From Trichosporon coremiiforme (taxonomy: Eukaryota; Basidiomycota; Tremellomycetes; Trichosporonales; Trichosporonaceae): DNA of 64,000 nt. Below, in pieces: positions 46,244 to 57,948 of the stretch (its first letter is position 1; every line of letters starts with the position of its first letter). The DNA lies in contig BCJJ01000045.1 of NCBI GenBank assembly GCA_039545355.1, positions 28,501 to 92,500 of the forward strand. The letters run 5' to 3'. The notes below the pieces were generated by a model, which was not told the origin of the DNA, made no database searches, and saw only the letters and a list, made by a program, of their open reading frames with translations. The position numbers and the translations under genes are program-made.

Positions 46244-47589
46244 TCACAGACGCTTCAGGCCACGCTTCGCCTTGGGCGCAGGCGCCTTCTTGACCGGCAC
46301 TGTCTTCTTGATCTCTGGAACTGAAGCGGGTGCGGGGCTAGTCTCCTGACGGGCGTATGTGCCAAGCGGCGCCGGGCGGGGTGCGTCCAGCTGGGCCTGC
46401 TGCTGCTTGTGCGGGCTTGGTGGCTGCGGGCTGGGGCTGGCAGTGGCAGGCGTGTGCGCCGGCGGCGAGGGGAGTAACGTCGAAGTGGGACGCGTCTTGA
46501 CGTCACGGAAAGGTGCCGGCGGCAGCTTTGGCGTAGCGTGGATGCCAGTCAGCAGCTTGGCATACTTGCAGTAGCCCTCGTAGTCTGCCAAAAGCTGCTT
46601 GCCTGCTTCCTCGTCCAGAGCGCTCTCGGGATTGGGGTAAATCAAAAGGCACTTGATGGTCTGAGGTCAGCGTGATACTACTTGCGGCACAGAGATGTCT
46701 ACGGCACCGTGGCACTGTTCCACTCACCACTAGCACATGGCCGACACCGTACTCGCGCTTCCAAGCTTTCTTCAGCGTATCGACACAAATCTCGCCAGAC
46801 TTGGATACATTCGGATGGAAGATCTTGGTCATCATGGTGCCTGTTGTTAGCTACATCAGAAGCGGCGTTCACAACGCGATCACACCAGTCCTTACACGTA
46901 CATTTCGGAGGCAAGTTCGGGTACTCCGGCCCAAAGTCGAAGCGGATGCGGAAGTACCCTCCCTCGTACGGCGTCCCAGCTTGTGGTTAGCGATCTTGTC
47001 TGCGCATTCACGCGGTCAGAGAACACTCACCAGGGCCCTGCACCCAGCCTTCGAGCTCGCTCAGATCGTCCTCATCAACAACGATGCGCACACCCTCAGG
47101 CGGCTCCTTGCGGAGCGTAACGATCTCGCGGGACAGGAGACGGAGCGCAGTCGGTGTGAGGGACTATGGCGGGATGATCATGATGGACAAGGCATAGACA
47201 TAGGTTGCAAGATCGGCAGGCGGAATCGACAAGATGCAGAGTCAGGTGCCGCGCAGTCGGATGGCAGCAGAGGATCGAAAGACGGTGGATGGTTCGTATT
47301 GGGGTCGGAACGCCGGTGTGGAACAAGGTCACGCATCAGCACATTGCACTCAAGCCCCACAGCAAGTGACGTTTAGAGGTCTCTCTATACACCATGGCAC
47401 AGCATGACACAGCATGACCACTTGGAACATGGCCCCGGTGTGGTGATCAAGTCAAGGTCACACGATGTAAACAAACACCACCGACCCAAGTGCCACCGTA
47501 CATCTAACACAGGGATCCATGCAGGAAACCCCCACTTATCACAGGAAGTTGCGCTCCCCACAGTTCCCGCACGAGGTCAAACTCACCAT
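46244..47589 (-). CDS. Ubiquitin-conjugating enzyme E2, UBE2S-like
   Basis: E2 that, in animals, extends Lys11-linked ubiquitin chains with the anaphase-promoting complex. Coding exons run from about 47168 downward: [18 protein letters not shown] and [40 protein letters not shown], the HPN motif in [12 protein letters not shown], the active cysteine in [17 protein letters not shown], then [20 protein letters not shown], all close to UBE2S. After a Pro/Ala-rich linker the protein ends KAKRGLKRL, like the basic LRRL-type tail of human UBE2S that contacts the APC/C. The first codons are uncertain: a start-codon-only end of an exon at 47587-47589 (ATG followed by GTGAGT) would join to [10 protein letters not shown] after a long intron. 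The start is therefore the weakest part of this model. Confidence 0.83.
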
Positions 47590-48351
47590 CTGTGTTGAAC
47601 TGCGGTGTGTAAGTTACAATGTCTGGAGGCAGGTGTGATGACTGGAATCCAATGTTTTGATCTGCGGATGCACGGGCTCAGACCGATGACCTCACCTGGA
47701 TCCACCACGCGAGCGGCCCTGAGCGGAGGCAAATTTATCAGTGGCAGGGTTTAGTTCCCTGAGCAGTCCTTGACAGAATGCTGCATGCATGTGATTCGGC
47801 AAAGGGTTGGGGAGAGGACGGGCGGGGTGAACTGGTCTAGAGGCAGCTGTGCGCATGTGCAGTGACAATTGAAACCAAGTGTGGAAAGGAAGTGAGCCGC
47901 TGTAAGAGATATCGGAGCAGCCGGCGATCACCTGCCAGACAACGCGACAATGGGAGGGAGGGCTGAACCTGGTCGTCTGACACCGCGAGTCGCAGACATG
48001 GTCCCGTCACTCGTCGCCGATTGTACGAGTGCGAGCTTCTGCGGCGACGCAAGCTATTGCCGCTGGAACCTCGAATGCACCGAGTCCGAGTAGCGACGAG
48101 TGCCTCGCACCGTGGACCGCGCGGTAAGACCGCAAAAATAATCTGCTGGCAACTCTGAAAAAAACTGTCCAAAGACGTCGGCGGCGATCGGCGCCTGCTT
48201 CGATAGCAAGGTCGCAACAGTGTCTCTCGCACCGACCTCTGGCAGTGACGAGGTGGCGCTGCTGCACAGGGCCCCTCGCTGCGCCATAATGAACGATGCA
48301 ATACATGCTATAGCGTAACAGTGACGGGTATCTAAACATGAATCTAAGCGT
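47590..48351. other. Intergenic and possible E2 leader exons
   Basis: On the minus strand, 47587-47661 has the form of an exon, with CGCAG before it and GTGAGT after it; it would be a leader exon of the E2 gene. The rest is promoter and the 3' flank of the DMT transporter. Confidence 0.4.
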
Positions 48352-49686
48352 CTATTCCTCCCTTTCGTACAGCAGGACGGCGAATCCGGCGCAGATCATG
48401 CCCGCACCGAGAACAGCCTGCAGGTCAGGCGCCCGGCCCATCCAGAGCGCGTCGGCAATAGCGACGAGGCCGATCGTGAGTAGGTTTGCAACGCTACTCG
48501 TAGTTGGTCCCCAGAGGCCAATGAGCATCATGAGGCCTGCGTTATAAATCGCGCCGCAGACGGCGACGACTGCGACGATGCCCCACAGGTACGCGGTGGA
48601 GGGCAGCTCAAACTTCTCCATGCCGGTCATGTCCAGGATGGGCAGCGGGAACCAAAGCAGGAGCAAGGTCGCGAGTCCTATCGCGCTGACCAGAAAGTTT
48701 GAGTGCAGTCCGACCGGTAGAGTAGGTACGTGGTGGTGCGCCTCGCGGGCACGCAAGGGCATGTGGGTTGCGTAGGACGGCGGGCGAGGGCCATTGAGCG
48801 ACGTTCGGGGAGAGTTGGTGCGCGAGCTGATCGGAACAATGTCGCTCAGGCTGCCGTTGGGGCTGGGCGGTTTTGATCCGGAGAGCAGTGGCGTCGTTGC
48901 CACGGGCCGTGACGAGCCGAGCACGATCTCGTCCTCCTCATCATCGCTACCGGAGGATTCGGGGTCGTGGGCGTCTGTGTGATTGACGCCGCCCTGACTC
49001 TCAGGGAGAACCATCTTGTACACAACTTCGTAGAAGCCCAAGGCGGCGCCGCCGACAACCATGATAATGTCGCCGAGCATGCGATTGCTGCCCATCTTTC
49101 CGCCGTCGCCGCCATCGAGTGTGATCGCAAGAACACCCGCAAACGCGACGGCAATTGCGCCAAGCGTCGTTCGGGTCAGCCGTGTGCCGAGCAGGAGCAT
49201 GCTGAAGAAGTACGTGTGGAACGCGCTCGTGGCGTAGAGCGCCGTAATGTCGACAGCGGGAGAGAGTGCCATGGCGGCGAACCAGCACACGGCGGGAATC
49301 GTGACCAGCACGGTGAGGGGGACGATCTTGTACATGAACGGCTTGGCGAGAACGCGCCACCGTGGAACAGTCCCGAGCTGCTCGGCGAGAACGGCGCGGA
49401 GGCCCCGGACGAGCTGGCGCGCGCGCGTCGGCGCTCCCTTCAAACCACCTTTCAGCGACACCAGGGCGAGGTGGATCGGAAACGCGATAACGAATGTGCT
49501 GTGCGTGACGAAGAAGGAGAAATAAGGCTTGTCGAACCCAAGCGTCGAGGCTTCATACGAGGCGACCTCGGTTTGGATGGCGGACGAGAGGACGACACCG
49601 ATGAGGATGATGAAGGGGCCGATAAACGTCCGCGTCCGTATCGGCGTCGACGCCGATGCCATCGAAGTGGTCGAGGAAGAGCGCAT
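48352..49686 (-). CDS. DMT-superfamily (EamA/SLC35F-like) transporter
   Basis: Intronless 444 aa membrane protein. About ten hydrophobic segments: FIGPFIILIGVVLSSAIQ, FFVTHSTFVIAFPIHLALV, PLTVLVTIPAVCWFAAMALS, ITALYATSAFHTYFFSMLLLG, LGAIAVAFAGVLAITLDGG, DIIMVVGGAALGFYEVVY, then a cytosolic Ser/Pro-rich loop, NFLVSAIGLATLLLLWFPLP, YLWGIVAVVAVCGAIYNAGL, SSVANLLTIGLVAIADAL and LGAGMICAGFAVLLYE. The two EamA-like halves and the HTYFF segment match fungal vacuolar proteins of the YML018C group. Substrate is not known. A TATATAA at 49762-49768, about 75 bases before the start, reads well as a promoter on the minus strand. Confidence 0.82.
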   Translation of the reverse strand: MRSSSTTSMASASTPIRTRTFIGPFIILIGVVLSSAIQTEVASYEASTLGFDKPYFSFFVTHSTFVIAFPIHLALVSLKGGLKGAPTRARQLVRGLRAVLAEQLGTVPRWRVLAKPFMYKIVPLTVLVTIPAVCWFAAMALSPAVDITALYATSAFHTYFFSMLLLGTRLTRTTLGAIAVAFAGVLAITLDGGDGGKMGSNRMLGDIIMVVGGAALGFYEVVYKMVLPESQGGVNHTDAHDPESSGSDDEEDEIVLGSSRPVATTPLLSGSKPPSPNGSLSDIVPISSRTNSPRTSLNGPRPPSYATHMPLRAREAHHHVPTLPVGLHSNFLVSAIGLATLLLLWFPLPILDMTGMEKFELPSTAYLWGIVAVVAVCGAIYNAGLMMLIGLWGPTTSSVANLLTIGLVAIADALWMGRAPDLQAVLGAGMICAGFAVLLYEREE

Positions 49687-50218
49687 GCTAGGTGCTAGGC
49701 CATGCCGTGCGCGGAGGCGGGGTGTCGTGGTGGAGAGGGCAATGTACCAGTGACACCCGGGTATATAAACTGGAACATGAGACGAAACGCGGCGGGGGCA
49801 GATTCAGGCTGTTCAACGGGGCCCGTTAGGGTTTGCGCGTGCGCGCGGTGGCGGCAGCCGGCGGTTAATGTGCCCTCCGTTGACGGGCAGCAGCGGCGGT
49901 GGCTGTACGCTGCCCCCCCAAAAGATGCCAGTCGGGTCGGCGCACACAGAGTTGCTTCCTAATCGTAATGCTTGAAGCCGAATTCGAGTTTGATACCCAT
50001 TGTATCACATCTATCGCAGGATTCAGCGCTTATCTGAGCCGAGCTAGTCCTGCTGAACGCGAGGTGTAGTACAGGTGACGCGTAGCTTTGTTGCGCACTG
50101 TCTGAAGGGTTAGCCCCACTAGCGGGCCTCCTCTTCTAGTCACGCGTGACGGGTTAAAATACAGTCTGCATATAATAACGAAAACCCTCTGTACGTATCT
50201 ATCACGCAATCTTTAAAA
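49687..50218. other. Intergenic
   Basis: Holds the DMT transporter promoter and the 3' flank of the methionyl-tRNA synthetase gene. Apart from the TATATAA noted separately, nothing is seen. Confidence 0.5.
49762..49768 (-). promoter_or_regulatory. TATA-like element of the DMT transporter
   Basis: TATATAA in GC-rich surroundings, about 75 bases upstream of the minus-strand start codon. Confidence 0.5.
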
Positions 50219-52576
50219 TCAGATCTTGGCCTCCTTCAGCTTCTTGCGGAGCTCCTGCAGCTGGGCCTTGAGCGCCTTGGCGGCAGCTCCCTCCTTCGCG
50301 GCATCACCCTCAGCCTTGCCCGTGCGAATGTTCTTCACGAGCAGGTTCTGGGCCTCGAGCTTGCTCTCCAGCTCGCGCTCTTCCGGCGACTTGGCGGCGG
50401 CAGCAGCGGCGGCGGCCTCGGCCTTCTTCTTCTTTGCCTCGTTCGCCTTGGCCCAGTTGCCCTTGTGATCCTCGGCCTTGGGCGCCTTCGCCTGCTTGTC
50501 GGCGGCGGCATCGGCTCCGTCAGCACCGGCGGCGTCGACACCACCAAACTGGCGCTTCCACTTGAGCTCGGCCTTGCCGTCCGTGTTGTCGATGCGCTGG
50601 AACAGGTGCGCAGCCTTGCCGAGCTTGTGTCCGGGGAGAATGTCGATCGAGAACTTGAGGGGAAGGGTGCGGGCGGGGGCGTTGAGCTGCTTGAGAATGT
50701 CCTCGGACGTCTCGGGCATGAAAGGGTGGAAGACGGCAGTCAGGGCATAGATGAGGTTGATAGCGTTGAGACAGACCTCGCCACAACGCTCGGGGTTCTC
50801 GGCGAGGAGCGCATTGTCGAGACCGCTGTCCTGAAGGTACTGGTTACCGCGGGCAGACAGCGACATGGCGAGGAAAAGACCGCTACGCAGCTTGGTCGCG
50901 TCCATCGCCTCCTTGTACTCTCCAAGCTTGGCGTTGATGTCCTTGTAGAATTCGGCATCAATCCTTGCTCCCTCCGAGTTGTCGCGAGGAGTCTCCGAAA
51001 CCTCGTCGCCCTTGTCGGCAGGTCCCGGAACAACCGAGTCAAACTTGGCGTTGACAAACTTGATGACACGGTTCACAAAGTTGCCAAGGTTGGCGAGCAG
51101 CTCGCTGTTGACGGCGCTAATGAACTTGGACCACTGGAACGCACTATCGCTCGTCTCGGGACGGTTCGAGATCAGGTAGTAGCGCCAAACCGAAGGAGGC
51201 TGGCCAATCTCCGCAGCCTGGGTACCGAAAACACCAATGTTCCTGCTCTTGCTAAACTTTGTGTCCTCGTAGTTGAGGTACTCTGATTGTCAGTTCACGT
51301 CGTGGAGCACCTAACTCACGGGTAGAAGAAATGTTGTGGAGCTTTGTCCAGTTGCGTCCGTCGGCGATCAGCATGGAGGGGAAGAGAACGGTGTGGAAGT
51401 AGACGTCTAAGGTCAGTTCCTTTGCTTATTAGAACAACTCACTGTCCTTGCCCATGAACTGGAAGAGCTCAACATTGTCCGGGTTCATCCACCACTTTTG
51501 CCACTCGTCGGTATAGGACTTGGTCATCGAAATGTAGCCGATCGGGGCGTCAAACCAGACGTAAATAACCTTGTTGGCAAGCTTCTCGTCGGCCTCGGGG
51601 TCTCCGACCTTGGGGACGGCAACACCCCAGTTCAGGTCACGGGTGACGGCAGACGGGCGAAGACCCTCTCCGAGCATACGGGGCTCAACGATCTCTCCCT
51701 TATCCGTGATGACGACGTTGCTGGCCCACTTGCCCTTGACACGCTGCTCCTGGAGCCACTTCTCGAGCTTGGGCTGGATAGCGTTCAGGCGGATACAGGC
51801 GTGGGTCGAAGGGCGGACAGAAACTTTGTGGTTCTTATTCCTCTTGCAGCGCGGGTTCTTCAGCTCGGTGGGAGAGGAGAAAGTGAGCGCGCACTTGTCA
51901 CACTGGTCTCCACGGGCATCGTCGTAACCGCAGTTCGGGCACTCTCCCTCGACGAAACGGTCGGCGAGGAAGAGCTTGTCGTCCTCGCAGTAGGTCTGCT
52001 CCGATGTCTCGAGCTCAAAGTAGCCATTGTCGTGAATGTGCCTGTAAATGTCCTGAGTGACCTCTGTCTGAGCAGCGTCCGACGTACGTCCCCACTGGTC
52101 GAAGCCGATCTGGAACCACTTGTAAACCTCGGTGTGGAGCTTGTTGAACTTGGTGCAAAGCTCCATGGGGGTGACGCCCTCCTCGAGCGCCTGATAGAGT
52201 CAGCAAACACACATCACCAGACGTACCTTGGTCTCGGTGGCAGTTCCGTACTCATCGGTTCCACAAACCTGTATGGTTAGCCAGGCACATGTCTGACAGG
52301 AGCCAAGCGGGACGCACAAAGAGGGTAGGAATGTTCTGGATACGGTTGTAACGAGCGAAAACATCGGCAGACAGCGTCGAGCCGATGATGTTGCCCAGGT
52401 GAGGGACGTTGTTCACGTCTGGCCGTCAGCTGGTCGTTCATTGGAGCTCACTCACAAGGAAGGGCGGACGTGACAAGGACGTTGCGCTGACCGTCCTTGG
52501 GCAGGACCGGTCCATCGGCGGGGTTGTGGACGTGCATGAGGATGGAGTCATCCTGGCGAATTTTTCGGTCGGCCAT
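50219..52576 (-). CDS. MES1: Methionyl-tRNA synthetase, cytosolic
   Basis: Charges tRNA-Met with methionine; class I synthetase. N-terminus [15 protein letters not shown], then [19 protein letters not shown] (the HIGH motif appears as HLGN), the zinc-binding knuckle [43 protein letters not shown], the KMSKS motif as KFSKSRN, and [14 protein letters not shown]-terminal helical region carries [10 protein letters not shown], then a Lys/Ala-rich stretch and a coiled tail ([19 protein letters not shown]). Like other fungal cytosolic MetRS it has no EMAPII domain. Introns include those around 52205 and 52430. It shares a 256-base divergent promoter with GRC3. Confidence 0.95.
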
Positions 52577-52832
52577 GGCGAAAGATTCGTTTCCTAGTGC
52601 AGGAGGAAGCTCTGTGATGAAAGGAGGGTCGAGAAAAGGTGGAGACGAGAGCGGGACGCGGGTTGCGATGACAAAGGCAGCTGCTCTGTCCTGATCTCCC
52701 GACTCGATTCGCTTGGACGCCTGCCATTTCGTTTCGCCGTCGGTCCGGGGTCCCCGCACCCGTCAACAATATTTCGTCAACGTCCGCCATGGTCTGTTGC
52801 ATCCCACCTCACTCTACTCATCCACCGAACAC

Positions 52833-55174
52833 ATGAGCGCCCTCGCAGCCAGAAGAGCCGCGCTCGCCGCCAAGGCTGAAATCGCCTCTGAGGCGTCCCC
52901 TGCGCCATCAAAACCGACGACAAGGTCGGCCAAGCAAGCCCCGAAGCCCCCACCCTCTCCGACGCTGTCCGACTTGTCTGGCGTCTCTGACGAGTCCGAC
53001 GACTCTGCTGGGCCGTCCAACAAGCGCCGAAAGGTAGCTAACAAGGGAAAGAAGGCGCCCGAGAAGAAGGAGAAGGAGGCTCGGTACTTTGTCGGCGTTG
53101 AAATCCCTACTCGAGCAAAGCCTCCTGCGCCGAAGACGCGGAAGCAGCGGGCATTCTCCCCGAGTGCAGCCATGGAGGATGAGACGTCTGGGGAGTCTAG
53201 TGGAGGCGACGACGTTGAGTCTGGGCAGCAAGATGAGGTGGTTCCGTGGTCCGGAGCACCGAGTCCGTGGGAGCCGAGAGCTTCGAGGTGAGTACGTTCC
53301 CAACGAATGAATCTGACCAATGCAGTGCTCCGGCCTCGCTGCCGTGTTCGTCATTCTTTGAAGTCGAAGATGATGTCAACTTTGCTACGTTGACGCACGA
53401 GCAGCTCTCCGCAGCCGGTATCGCATCCTCCGGCCCGGGAGTAGTCATCAGCATTCGCGTCCAGGAGACGCTCGCGATTGTCGGAACGTACTCGGTCACG
53501 CCGCTACTGGGCTCCCTGTCTCTGCTCTCAACGACTGTCATCCCCTCGGCCGATAACACATCTTACCCGGTGTTTGCGCCTACGTCGCACCCCGTCCCGA
53601 TCCTCGCGCGTGCCAACGACGAGCAGTTCGAGTCTGACCTGCTGGAGGCGCTGGACCTTCCCGAGAGTTTTGACCTGAGCCCGTCGCAGACTGTCTTCCT
53701 TCTGCAGGAAAACCGGACAGGTATTGAGGGCCTGAGCGGAGACGTTGTTCCAGGATTCAACAACATTTGGCTGTCCGAGGAGGGCGCATGGGGTCTCAAG
53801 GGAGTGCATCCCGTCCTGGACAACTTTCCGGTCCCGGTGTACCCACACGTCACGCCCGAGTCGTGGAGGCAGGCGCTCGCCTCTGTTGTTCCGAAAGACG
53901 CGGATCCCGAAGACTCGGACGACGAAACCCCGGGTCCCGTCTCGCGCCCGCCTGTCGCGATTGTGAAGGGTCCGAAGCGTAGCGGAAAGTCTGCTCTTGC
54001 GCGGGCTACGCTGAACAAGCTCTTGGAGACGTATGCGCAGGTCGCCTGGTTGGAGTGCGACCTGGGACAAGGCGAGTTCAGCTGCGGTGGTGCGGTCGGT
54101 CTCTGGGTTCTCGACAGACCCGTACTGGGCCCGGCGTTCACGCACCAGCGTTCCCCGCTGCGTGCCCACTACCTCGGCGAGCTGAGCCCCCAGTCGTGCC
54201 CTGACGAGTACATGGCGGCCATCCACCAGCTCCTCTCGTACTACCAGTACGAGGTGCAGCACCCGTCCACGTTCCTGGGCGAGGCAGCCGAGGGGGCCCG
54301 AAGGGGTGACGCCGTTCCGCTCGTGGTCAACACGCAAGGTTGGGTCAAGGGTCTCGGCGAGGAGCTACTCCGCTCGATCGAGGCGGTCGCCGAACCGAGC
54401 CACGTCTTTGCCTTTGAGGCCGCGAGCGAGGACGTGCCTGCAGGCTGGACGGCGTCGCCGGTACACCAATCGATGGATCTGCCGTTCTGCGCGCCGTGGG
54501 AGGGCATCGTTGCCCGTGGCCCGGCGCCGGCAATCTTCACGGTTGAACCCGCGCCAAGCTCTCCGCTTCAGGCTCGCTACAGCGCGGCAGACATGCGTTC
54601 CCTCGCGACGGTGGCCTACCTGCACTCTCGTGGAGACAGGTGGGACTTTAGCGTGCCCGTTCTCGGTATGCGGCCATGGGTCACTCAGCTTGGCGGCGGG
54701 GGTGCCTTGCGCGCCGCCTACCTGGCTGGCGAGGGCGCGGACGCTGTGCTCCAGGCGGACCTCCCGCTGGCTCTGAACGGAAGTCTGATTGGTCTGCTTG
54801 AGGCTGAGACTCCGTCGGAGGAAGCGTACGTTCCTGCCCGCTCCCAGCCGAGCGTGGAGGAGGCGACACTGCTGGGCGTCGCGCTCGTGCGCGCCGTGCG
54901 AGTGTCGGAGGACTCGCTGGCCTTCCAGCTTGTCACGCCGCTGCCCGCCGAGGTCTTGCAGCGCGCAACGGCATTGGTGCGCAACGGAGCGCTCGAGCTG
55001 CCGACTTGTGCGATGCTCGACTGGCGCGAGCGGGTGCCTGGTGGAGGTGTCAGTGAGGACGGCCTGGCCGGCGTGCGCTGGGACGACGTGCCGTTCTTCG
55101 ATGCCGCGGGCGTCGACGCCGTGGGCGCTGGACGCAGGCGTGTTCGGCGTAACATCCAGCGCAAGGGACAGTAG
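52833..55174 (+). CDS. GRC3: Polynucleotide 5'-hydroxyl kinase Grc3/NOL9
   Basis: Nucleolar kinase that phosphorylates 5' hydroxyl RNA ends during ITS2 removal and aids Pol I termination. One intron (53288-53325) separates a basic/acidic N-terminal exon (nuclear localisation patches such as NKRRKVANKGKK) from the rest; the two exons add up to 767 aa. The N-terminal domain includes FEVEDDVNFATLTHEQLSAA and TYSVTPLLGSLSLL. The kinase domain has the Walker A motif VKGPKRSGKSALARATLN, the LECDLGQGEFSCGGAVGLW segment (LDxDxGQxEF), and TFLGEAAEG; later WVKGLGEELLRSIEAV. The spacing matches Grc3/NOL9. It lies 166 bases upstream of EFG1 on the same strand. Confidence 0.9.
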
Positions 55175-55340
55175 ATAGATTTCATGCATCTTTTTCTCTT
55201 GGTGTCGCATAGGAACTGCCTCAAATGATGGGTGGCAAGTAACTGTCAATTCAGGAACGGCATCTAAATTTCTGACTAGTCCGCCGCACGCCGTCATGAA
55301 CCTCGGCGTCATACCTTCCATCTTCACCCCACACACGACC

Positions 55341-56254
55341 ATGCCGCCTGACCGAAAACAGCGGAATAAGCACCACAAGAAGACGCAGCGCGGTCCCATC
55401 GTGCGGCCAGACGGGAGCGTGCAGCACAAGATCCCGGCGCTCGAGGCGCGCGACGCCGCCCAGCTCCCTGGTGTCAACAAGCTCAAGGCGCAGCTGCGCC
55501 AGGCGCGCCGGCTGCTCGCAAAGGACAAGCTCGACTCGGGCATCAAGGTCGCGACGGAGCGAAGGATCAAGAGTCTCGAGAACGACCTCAAGCTCGCGGA
55601 GCGACGCAGTGTAGAGAAGAAGAATGGGCAGAAGTATCATGCCGTGAGTATTGGGTCGGAAGCTATCAATGGCTGCCCAAGCTAACAACCAGGTAAAATT
55701 CTTCGAGCGCCAGAAGCTGCTCCGCTACATCAAGCGCACGAGCAAGGAGCAGGCTGAGTACGAGGCAAAGGGCAAGGAGAAGAAGGCGAAGAAGAGCGGC
55801 GAAAAGGTCGTTGAGGCGCGCATCATGCTCAACTATGTGCTGAACTACCCGTGAGTACTGTGTACCTTCAGGCTGTTGGGGAGCCAACTGTGTGCTCCAG
55901 AGACAGACACGGAGTGCTATTGTCCGCCGACCTCCAGCTAACGGCAGCAACACGCAAAAGTACATCTCGCTCTTCCCTGTGAGCGAGAAGGAGGACGCCG
56001 ACGACGAGGAGGGCAAGTTCAAGCTCCCGCGCCTGCTCACCAAGACGGAGGACCTGGACAAGTCTGCTCAGCGCCGGCTCGAGATTCTGCTCGAGACGAA
56101 GCGACTGATGGAGGCCGGCGAGCTCAGCGACAAGCCCGAGGTCGAGCGGCGGTCGGGCGTCATCGAGGTCGGCTCGACCAAGGACGGCGAGGAGGTCGTC
56201 GAAGAGGGGGAGAGCGAGAAGGAGGAGGCCGACGACTTTTTCGACTCGGACTAG
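55341..56254 (+). CDS. EFG1: rRNA-processing protein Efg1
   Basis: Small nucleolar protein needed for early 40S maturation. Start MPPDRKQRNKHHKK (an in-frame ATG 15 codons upstream is less likely, being preceded by no conserved residues). Exons end GQKYHA and then continue VKFFERQKLLRYIKR, giving the family core KVKFFERxKxxRxIK, followed by VEARIMLNYVLNYP and NTQKYISLFP, which is the conserved YxxLFP of Efg1. Most of the rest is charged helix: NKLKAQLRQARRLLAKDK and ATERRIKSLENDLKLAER, as expected. The C-terminus is acidic (EEADDFFDSD). Two introns, both GT-AG. The close tandem position with GRC3 fits a shared role in ribosome synthesis. Confidence 0.88.
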
Positions 56255-56451
56255 TCGCACAGTAATCGATAGAGCAACATTTCTGTACTGTACACTTTTG
56301 GCATGGATGCTACATGAAAGTAAAAATTCTACTGTTCGGCCGGTGTACGGAGTGGACGTTTAAGGAGCGGAAGCGAAAGTCTATGTCTATGTTGTGTTGT
56401 GGGAGTGTCCGATGGGAACGACCGCGGATTGTTCGGCAGATGGCACAGGCT

Positions 56452-57948
56452 CTACTTCTTCGGGATCGTGACGATGCCCGAGTGGAAGTTGTAGTTGTAG
56501 ATACCGTTCCAGCACTGATCCGAGACAGTGAGGTTGGAGGCTCCGGCGGCCTTGCCGCCGTCAGTCTCGATGAGGAACTGCTGCACGCCGGGGGCCATCT
56601 TGTGCTTGAACGTGTGCACGCCCTTGGGCACCTCGTACTGGAACGGCGTGTCCTTGCCAGACTGGACGACAATCTTGGCGCCGTTCTTGGAGATCGAGGT
56701 CACGAAGACGACGTCCCCGACAAACTCGGCGCCGGTCGGCTTGGCGCCGCAGTTGTCGGTCGCGTCACACGAAGCAGTCTTCAGATGAGGGCGGAACCAG
56801 TACACGAGCTTGTCCTCCTCAACAACCGGGTCCGGCAGAGAGCGCTTGTACGCCTTGATGAATGGCTCGGCAGCGTCCAGCATCGGAGTGTGCACGAGTC
56901 CGCTCGCCCAGATCGAGGAGCCGTCATCCTTGTGCGGCTGGTTGTAGGGACCGACGTAGTGCGACTCGCCGTAGTCGTTCCAGGTCAGGATTTCAATATA
57001 GCGAGGGCCAAGCTGCAGCATCTGGTACCAGCGGTACGTCCACAGGTCCTCCGACTTGAAGAGCCAGTTCTTGGACCAAGCAACGTCCTTGCCAAAGTGC
57101 GTCGAGACTGTCTGTCAGCTTTCTCTTCGAAGCACGAGGTAGGCAGACGACGAGCCGCTGAAAGCACGGTCGGTGCGCCAAGCAGGATCTGCGTCAAGAG
57201 CCTGGGCCGTGCGACGCCTCAGCCACTGTGGTGGCACAGGAAAGTCAGGTTACTCACACCAAGGGGAGACTGGCGCCATGTAGGGCTTGGACTGGAGGTC
57301 CTGCATGTACTGAATGTCGAGGTCGCCGCTGAGGGGCTCATTAACGGGGGTGTTATTGTTCGCCTGTCCGGGCCAGGCGGCCCAGCTCATGAGACCCTCG
57401 ACGTTGGGGTTTGCGGCGTTCTCCTTGGTCTCGCGCCAGCACGGGACGGCGTAAATCTGGTGTCCGACAAGCTCCTCGACATGGCTCCAGTTGAACCCGT
57501 CACCGACGAAAGTGGACACGAACGGCTTGTCGTCGACACGCAGCTGGTTGGGGTGGTCCGCGTACTTCTTGACGAGCTCGGCAATCTCCTTCGTGCTAGT
57601 CTCGTTGTACCAGTTGAAGTCAAAGGAGAGGAAGTTGGAGAAGTTTCCGACACGCTGCGCGGCAGCGTACGCCTTGTCGAGCTGGTCGTGATTCCAGGCG
57701 TCGGCACCAACGTTCAGCGCGAAACCATCAATGCCATAGTGCTGAGCAAGCTCCATGTCAATGACCCAGTCGTCCTGGGTGTACGCCGGCACAATACCGA
57801 CGATGAAGTGCGCAAACACCTCGCGCGTCTTCGAGTCAATCGCCGCGCGCTCATGCAGCCTGTGTCGCGGGTCGATGTGCGGCGCGGCGCTGACCACGGT
57901 CGCGGCTGCGAGCAGCGCAGCAGCAACAGAGGAAAGAAGGGCGACCAT
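56452..57948 (-). CDS. Secreted alpha-1,3-glucanase, GH71
   Basis: Endo-acting glycoside hydrolase family 71 (mutanase/alpha-1,3-glucanase), which remodels alpha-1,3-glucan of fungal walls. The N-terminus MVALLSSVAAALLAAATVVSA is a signal peptide with a likely cut before APH. The catalytic part shows VFAHFIVGIVPAYTQDDWVI, GIDGFALNVGADAW, FLSFDFNWYNETS, FVSTFVGDGFNW and EGLMSWAAWPG; the exon after the intron near 57110-57255 begins STHFGKDVAWSKN and contains WTYRWYQMLQLGPRYIEI and LTWNDYGESHYVG, the family's last signature. The C-terminal part with SISKNGAKIVVQSGKDTPFQ is the beta-sandwich common to fungal GH71. Potential N-glycosylation sites occur at NFS and NET. Possible role in capsule or wall alpha-glucan turnover. 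Confidence 0.92.

Noticed and set aside
46672..47376. 234-codon plus-strand frame opposite the E2 gene
   Set aside because: Antisense to conserved E2 exons and their introns; no domain seen.
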